The notes below the pieces were generated by a model, which saw nothing but the letters and a program-made list of their open reading frames with translations, ran no database searches and was not told the origin of the DNA. Shown here piece by piece: positions 60,304 to 64,000 of a stretch of 64,000 bases of DNA. Origin of the DNA: Pirellulales bacterium (GTDB lineage: Bacteria; Planctomycetota; Planctomycetia; Pirellulales; JAEUIK01); assembly GCA_019636335.1 (NCBI GenBank), contig JAHBXR010000007.1:1-64000 (forward strand). Reading direction: 5' to 3'. A program made the position numbers and the translations under genes. Each line of letters starts with the position of its first letter. Positions within the stretch are counted from its first letter, which is position 1.

Positions 60304-61512
60304 ATGAGCCACGAACACCGATCACCCGCCGTCCCCCAGTCGATCGCCCAGCGCGAGTCCGCGCTGTTGGCCCCCTACGCGACGCCGAGCATCTCCACGG
60401 CAGGTCGCCGGCATGCCGAAGATCCACCGCATCGCCGCGGACCGTACGAGATCGATCGCGATCGCATCATTCACTCGGCGGCGTTTCGGCGTTTGAGCGC
60501 GAAGACGCAGGTCTTCACGGGCGAGATGGGAGACTACCACCGTACCCGGCTGACTCACACGCTGGAGGTGGTGGCGGTCGCCCGGCGACTGGGGCGCGCC
60601 TTGCGTCTGAACGAAGATCTGATCGAAGCGCTCGCGCTGGCCCACGATCTGGGACACCCACCCTTCGGGCATGCCGGCGAAGACGCCCTCGACGAATGTC
60701 TGCACGGGGCGGGGGGCTTCTGCCACAACCGCCACGCGCTGCGGATTCTCGAAGTGCTCGAAGCGTGCAATCCGAAGTTTGAAGGACTCAACCTTTCGCG
60801 CGAGGTACTCGACGGGCAGCATACGCGGATCGATCACGACTGCGCGGCACAGGGCATCTCGCTCGAAGCCCAGGTGGTCGAGGCGGCCGATAGCGTGGCC
60901 TACGACACGCACGACGCCGACGATGCCATGAAGCTCGGCTTCGTCACGCTCGAAGAGATGCTCGAAGTACCGCTGTGGCGCACCGCGGCGAGACACGTGC
61001 GAACACGCTATGCCAATCTGTCCGAGATCGAATTGAAGCGGGCGGTACTGGTCGAGCTGGTCGATTGGCAACTCGATGACCTGATCGCCCGGACCGAAGA
61101 ACGCCTGGCCGAGGGGGAACGCACGCGGGACTGGGTGCTGCGGCAACGCGAGCCCCTGATCGCCGCCAGCCCCAAGATTGCCGCCGAGAAAGCCGCCGTC
61201 GAGCGATTTCTGCACGAGCGTGTCTACCGCCATCCGCAGGTGCTGGTGATGCGCGGCCGGGCGCAATCCTCGCTCCGCGAGATGTTCGCCGTGCTGCGGG
61301 GCGCGCCCGAACAGATGCCCGAGAGCTTCCGCGCTCGCATCGCGACCGATGGTCTGGATCGGGCCGTGGGAGACTATCTAGCAGGCATGACCGACCGTTT
61401 TACGCAGCAGCAATATGCCCGCCTGTGTGGCACGGCCGCCGGCGGCGGCTCTCGCTCGACCACCTCGAAGGGCGAATTGCGCGTCGTTTCGCCGCGAACG
61501 AGGGCCGGTTGA
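60304..61512 (+). CDS. dgt: deoxyguanosinetriphosphate triphosphohydrolase-like protein
   Basis: A protein of 402 residues from ATG 60304. HD-domain: HRTRLTHTLEVVAVARRLGR, then ALALAHDLGHPPFGHAGEDA and a later D in EAADSVAYDTHD. It starts with the family's DPPHRRGPYEIDRDRIIHSA-type sequence. It hydrolyses dNTPs (dGTP in the founding member) to nucleoside and triphosphate. Located ten bases after the HIT gene. Confidence 0.92.
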   Translation: MSHEHRSPAVPQSIAQRESALLAPYATPSISTAGRRHAEDPPHRRGPYEIDRDRIIHSAAFRRLSAKTQVFTGEMGDYHRTRLTHTLEVVAVARRLGRALRLNEDLIEALALAHDLGHPPFGHAGEDALDECLHGAGGFCHNRHALRILEVLEACNPKFEGLNLSREVLDGQHTRIDHDCAAQGISLEAQVVEAADSVAYDTHDADDAMKLGFVTLEEMLEVPLWRTAARHVRTRYANLSEIELKRAVLVELVDWQLDDLIARTEERLAEGERTRDWVLRQREPLIAASPKIAAEKAAVERFLHERVYRHPQVLVMRGRAQSSLREMFAVLRGAPEQMPESFRARIATDGLDRAVGDYLAGMTDRFTQQQYARLCGTAAGGGSRSTTSKGELRVVSPRTRAG

Positions 61513-61636
61513 CGCCAGCTTTTCCTGCCCGCTGGCATGGCGAGTCGTGGCTGGTAGAATGGGCAGGTCGAGCACGCCAACGTGCCGGCCCCCGCCTGTT
61601 CATCTCGCATCACCCGCGCACTGTTCCCTCGCCACC

Positions 61637-62650
<1,014 letters not shown>

Positions 62651-62671
62651 CACGGACAAGTCGTCGCCGTG

Positions 62672-64000
62672 CTACATCTTCTCGACCGTGCCGATCCCCA
62701 GCAGGTGCAGTCCCTGCTTGAGGGTGCGCGCCGTCAGGGCACACAGCTTCAAGCGGCTTTGACGCAGGGCCTCGGTCTCGGCCTTGAGCACCGGGCACTG
62801 GTCGAAAAACGACGAGTAACGGTTCGCCAGCTCGAACAGGTAGGAGGTGATCTGGTTGGGACGCAGGTCGGCGGCCGCCTGGGCGAGTGCCTCGGGAAAG
62901 CGTAACAGCTCGATCGCCAAGGCCCGCTCGGCCGGATGCGCGAGCGCTACCGGCGTGCCGCTGGCCAGGAGGGCCGCCTCTTCGATCTCTCCTTTGGCGA
63001 AGATGCTCCGTACGCGCGCGTAAGCGTACTGCAGATAGGTGGCCGTATTGCCGTTCATGGCTAGCATTTTGTCGTAACTGAAGACGTAGTCGCTCGTGCG
63101 GTTTTGCGAAAGATCGGCATACTTGAGGGCGCCGATGCCGACGATGTCCGCGACGTGCTGCCGCTCCTCGTCGGAGAGCTCGCCCCCCCCCGGCTTCGCG
63201 TCGTCGTTCTCCGAGACAATGCGCAGGGCTCGCGATACCGCCTCATCGAGCAACCCCGACAGACCGACCGTATCGCCGGCACGCGTCTTGAAAGGCCGGC
63301 CATCTTCGCCCAGCACCGTGCCGAAGCTGATGTGCTGCAACTCGACCTGCTCGTAGCCCCACTGGCGTGCCGTGGCAAAGAGCTGCTCGAAGTGCAATCC
63401 CTGGCGATGATCGACAACGTACAAAATGGCGTCGGGAGACCAGCGTTCCATCCGGTACTGGATCGTCGCCAGATCGGTCGTGGCATAGAGGAAGGCGCCA
63501 TCCTGCTTGCGCACGATAAAGGGGGTGGCGTGCCCTGCGAGAAAGACGCACAGCGCGCCGTCGCTTTCACGGGCCAGACCGCGCTTTTCCAGATCCTCGG
63601 CCACCTGCGCGAGTCGATCGTGGTAGAAGCTTTCGCCCAACGTCTCGTCGAAGCGGACCCCCAGACGCCGATAGATGACGTCGATGTCTTCGAGGCAGGC
63701 GGGCAGGAACTCGCGCCACAGACGCCGATTCTCGGCATCGCCGGCGTGCAGCTTCGCCGTTTCGGCCAGTACGGCGGCGCCGATCTCGGGATGGGCCACT
63801 GCCAGCTCCGCGCGCGGGGGATCGTTCTCGACGGCCGCGATCTTGGCCCCCTGCTCGGCGAGCTCGCCGCGCCGTTCGGAGAGCCGAGCCTCGACACGAC
63901 GCAACTCCGAGGCCTGCTCCTTGGCCACCTTCTTATCCTCGGGCACCCCCTTCGTCTTGGCCGCGGCGACTTCACGCTCGAGCGCCGCGAACTGACTTTG
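62672..64000 (-). CDS. argS: arginyl-tRNA synthetase, C-terminal part (partial)
   Basis: The frame is open to the right edge of the window, so the N-terminus with the HIGH motif is missing. ArgS features: LYVVDHRQGLHFEQLFATAR, FGTVLGEDGRPFKTRAGDTV, and DYVFSYDKMLAMNGNTATYL followed by QYAYARVRSI. It ends with a DALR-type anticodon-binding domain (RLKLCALTARTLKQGLHLLG). It charges tRNA-Arg. It converges with the PIN/TRAM gene. Confidence 0.95.
   Translation of the reverse strand, partial: QSQFAALEREVAAAKTKGVPEDKKVAKEQASELRRVEARLSERRGELAEQGAKIAAVENDPPRAELAVAHPEIGAAVLAETAKLHAGDAENRRLWREFLPACLEDIDVIYRRLGVRFDETLGESFYHDRLAQVAEDLEKRGLARESDGALCVFLAGHATPFIVRKQDGAFLYATTDLATIQYRMERWSPDAILYVVDHRQGLHFEQLFATARQWGYEQVELQHISFGTVLGEDGRPFKTRAGDTVGLSGLLDEAVSRALRIVSENDDAKPGGGELSDEERQHVADIVGIGALKYADLSQNRTSDYVFSYDKMLAMNGNTATYLQYAYARVRSIFAKGEIEEAALLASGTPVALAHPAERALAIELLRFPEALAQAAADLRPNQITSYLFELANRYSSFFDQCPVLKAETEALRQSRLKLCALTARTLKQGLHLLGIGTVEKM

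Overview
The window looks like chromosomal DNA of a planctomycete (phylum Planctomycetota). The evidence is an ECF sigma factor overlapping a large serine/threonine kinase with WD40 repeats, several exported proteins with PEP-CTERM tails, formylglycine-generating-enzyme-like proteins, high GC content, and an ssrA (tmRNA) gene used as an integration target. No 16S rRNA or other taxonomic marker is present, so this is inference.

Layout. Positions 1 to about 11,100 are the right end of one integrated conjugative-type element (element 1). It holds replication-relaxation-like genes, a VirD4/TraD-type coupling ATPase, membrane proteins, a Cas4-like membrane protein, an HTH plus kinase-fold protein, an excisionase and a tyrosine integrase. 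Positions 11,102 to 57,344 are a second element of about 46 kb (element 2), bounded by a 23-bp exact direct repeat that is the 3' end of the tmRNA gene. The intact tmRNA gene lies on the minus strand at 57322-57682. From 57,683 to 64,000 the DNA is ordinary host chromosome: an FGE-like protein, an alpha/beta hydrolase, a HIT protein, a dGTPase, a PIN/TRAM protein and arginyl-tRNA synthetase. The two elements therefore sit in tandem at ssrA and carry clearly homologous excisionase/integrase pairs.

Element 2 starts with an integrase-tail remnant and then a 17-kb minus-strand defence island (11.4-28.5 kb). The island is transcribed in the order DUF2130 nuclease-like protein, SNF2 helicase, Abi protein, type III Mod, type III Res, then a tightly packed five-gene module: SIS-HAD fusion, phosphoribosyltransferase-fold protein, ORC/CDC6-like ATPase, an unknown Rossmann-like protein and a PfkB-family kinase. 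Next is a plasmid-like core (29-33.2 kb): a RepL-like initiator with operator dyads, ParA with a partner, a centromere-like repeat array, a broken relaxase and a lone VirB2-type pilin. Cargo follows (33.2-48.8 kb): two proteins built of 39-residue mTERF-like repeats, three PEP-CTERM proteins, an ECF/kinase pair, two LuxR-type proteins, ArdC, a prepilin, a toxin-antitoxin pair and a Xer-type recombinase. The right end (49-57.4 kb) has a HEAT-repeat regulator, small proteins, YkvA, ParB, a second coupling ATPase, excisionase and integrase.

How the parts fit. Element 2 has kept integration, replication and partition functions and a coupling ATPase. Its relaxase is truncated and no type IV secretion channel is visible apart from one pilin, so it looks immobile on its own or dependent on a helper, and enriched for defence and regulatory cargo. 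The most interesting candidates are the five-gene phosphoribosyltransferase/ATPase/sugar-enzyme module and the pair of 39-residue-repeat solenoid proteins, one of which is translationally coupled to an exported PEP-CTERM protein.
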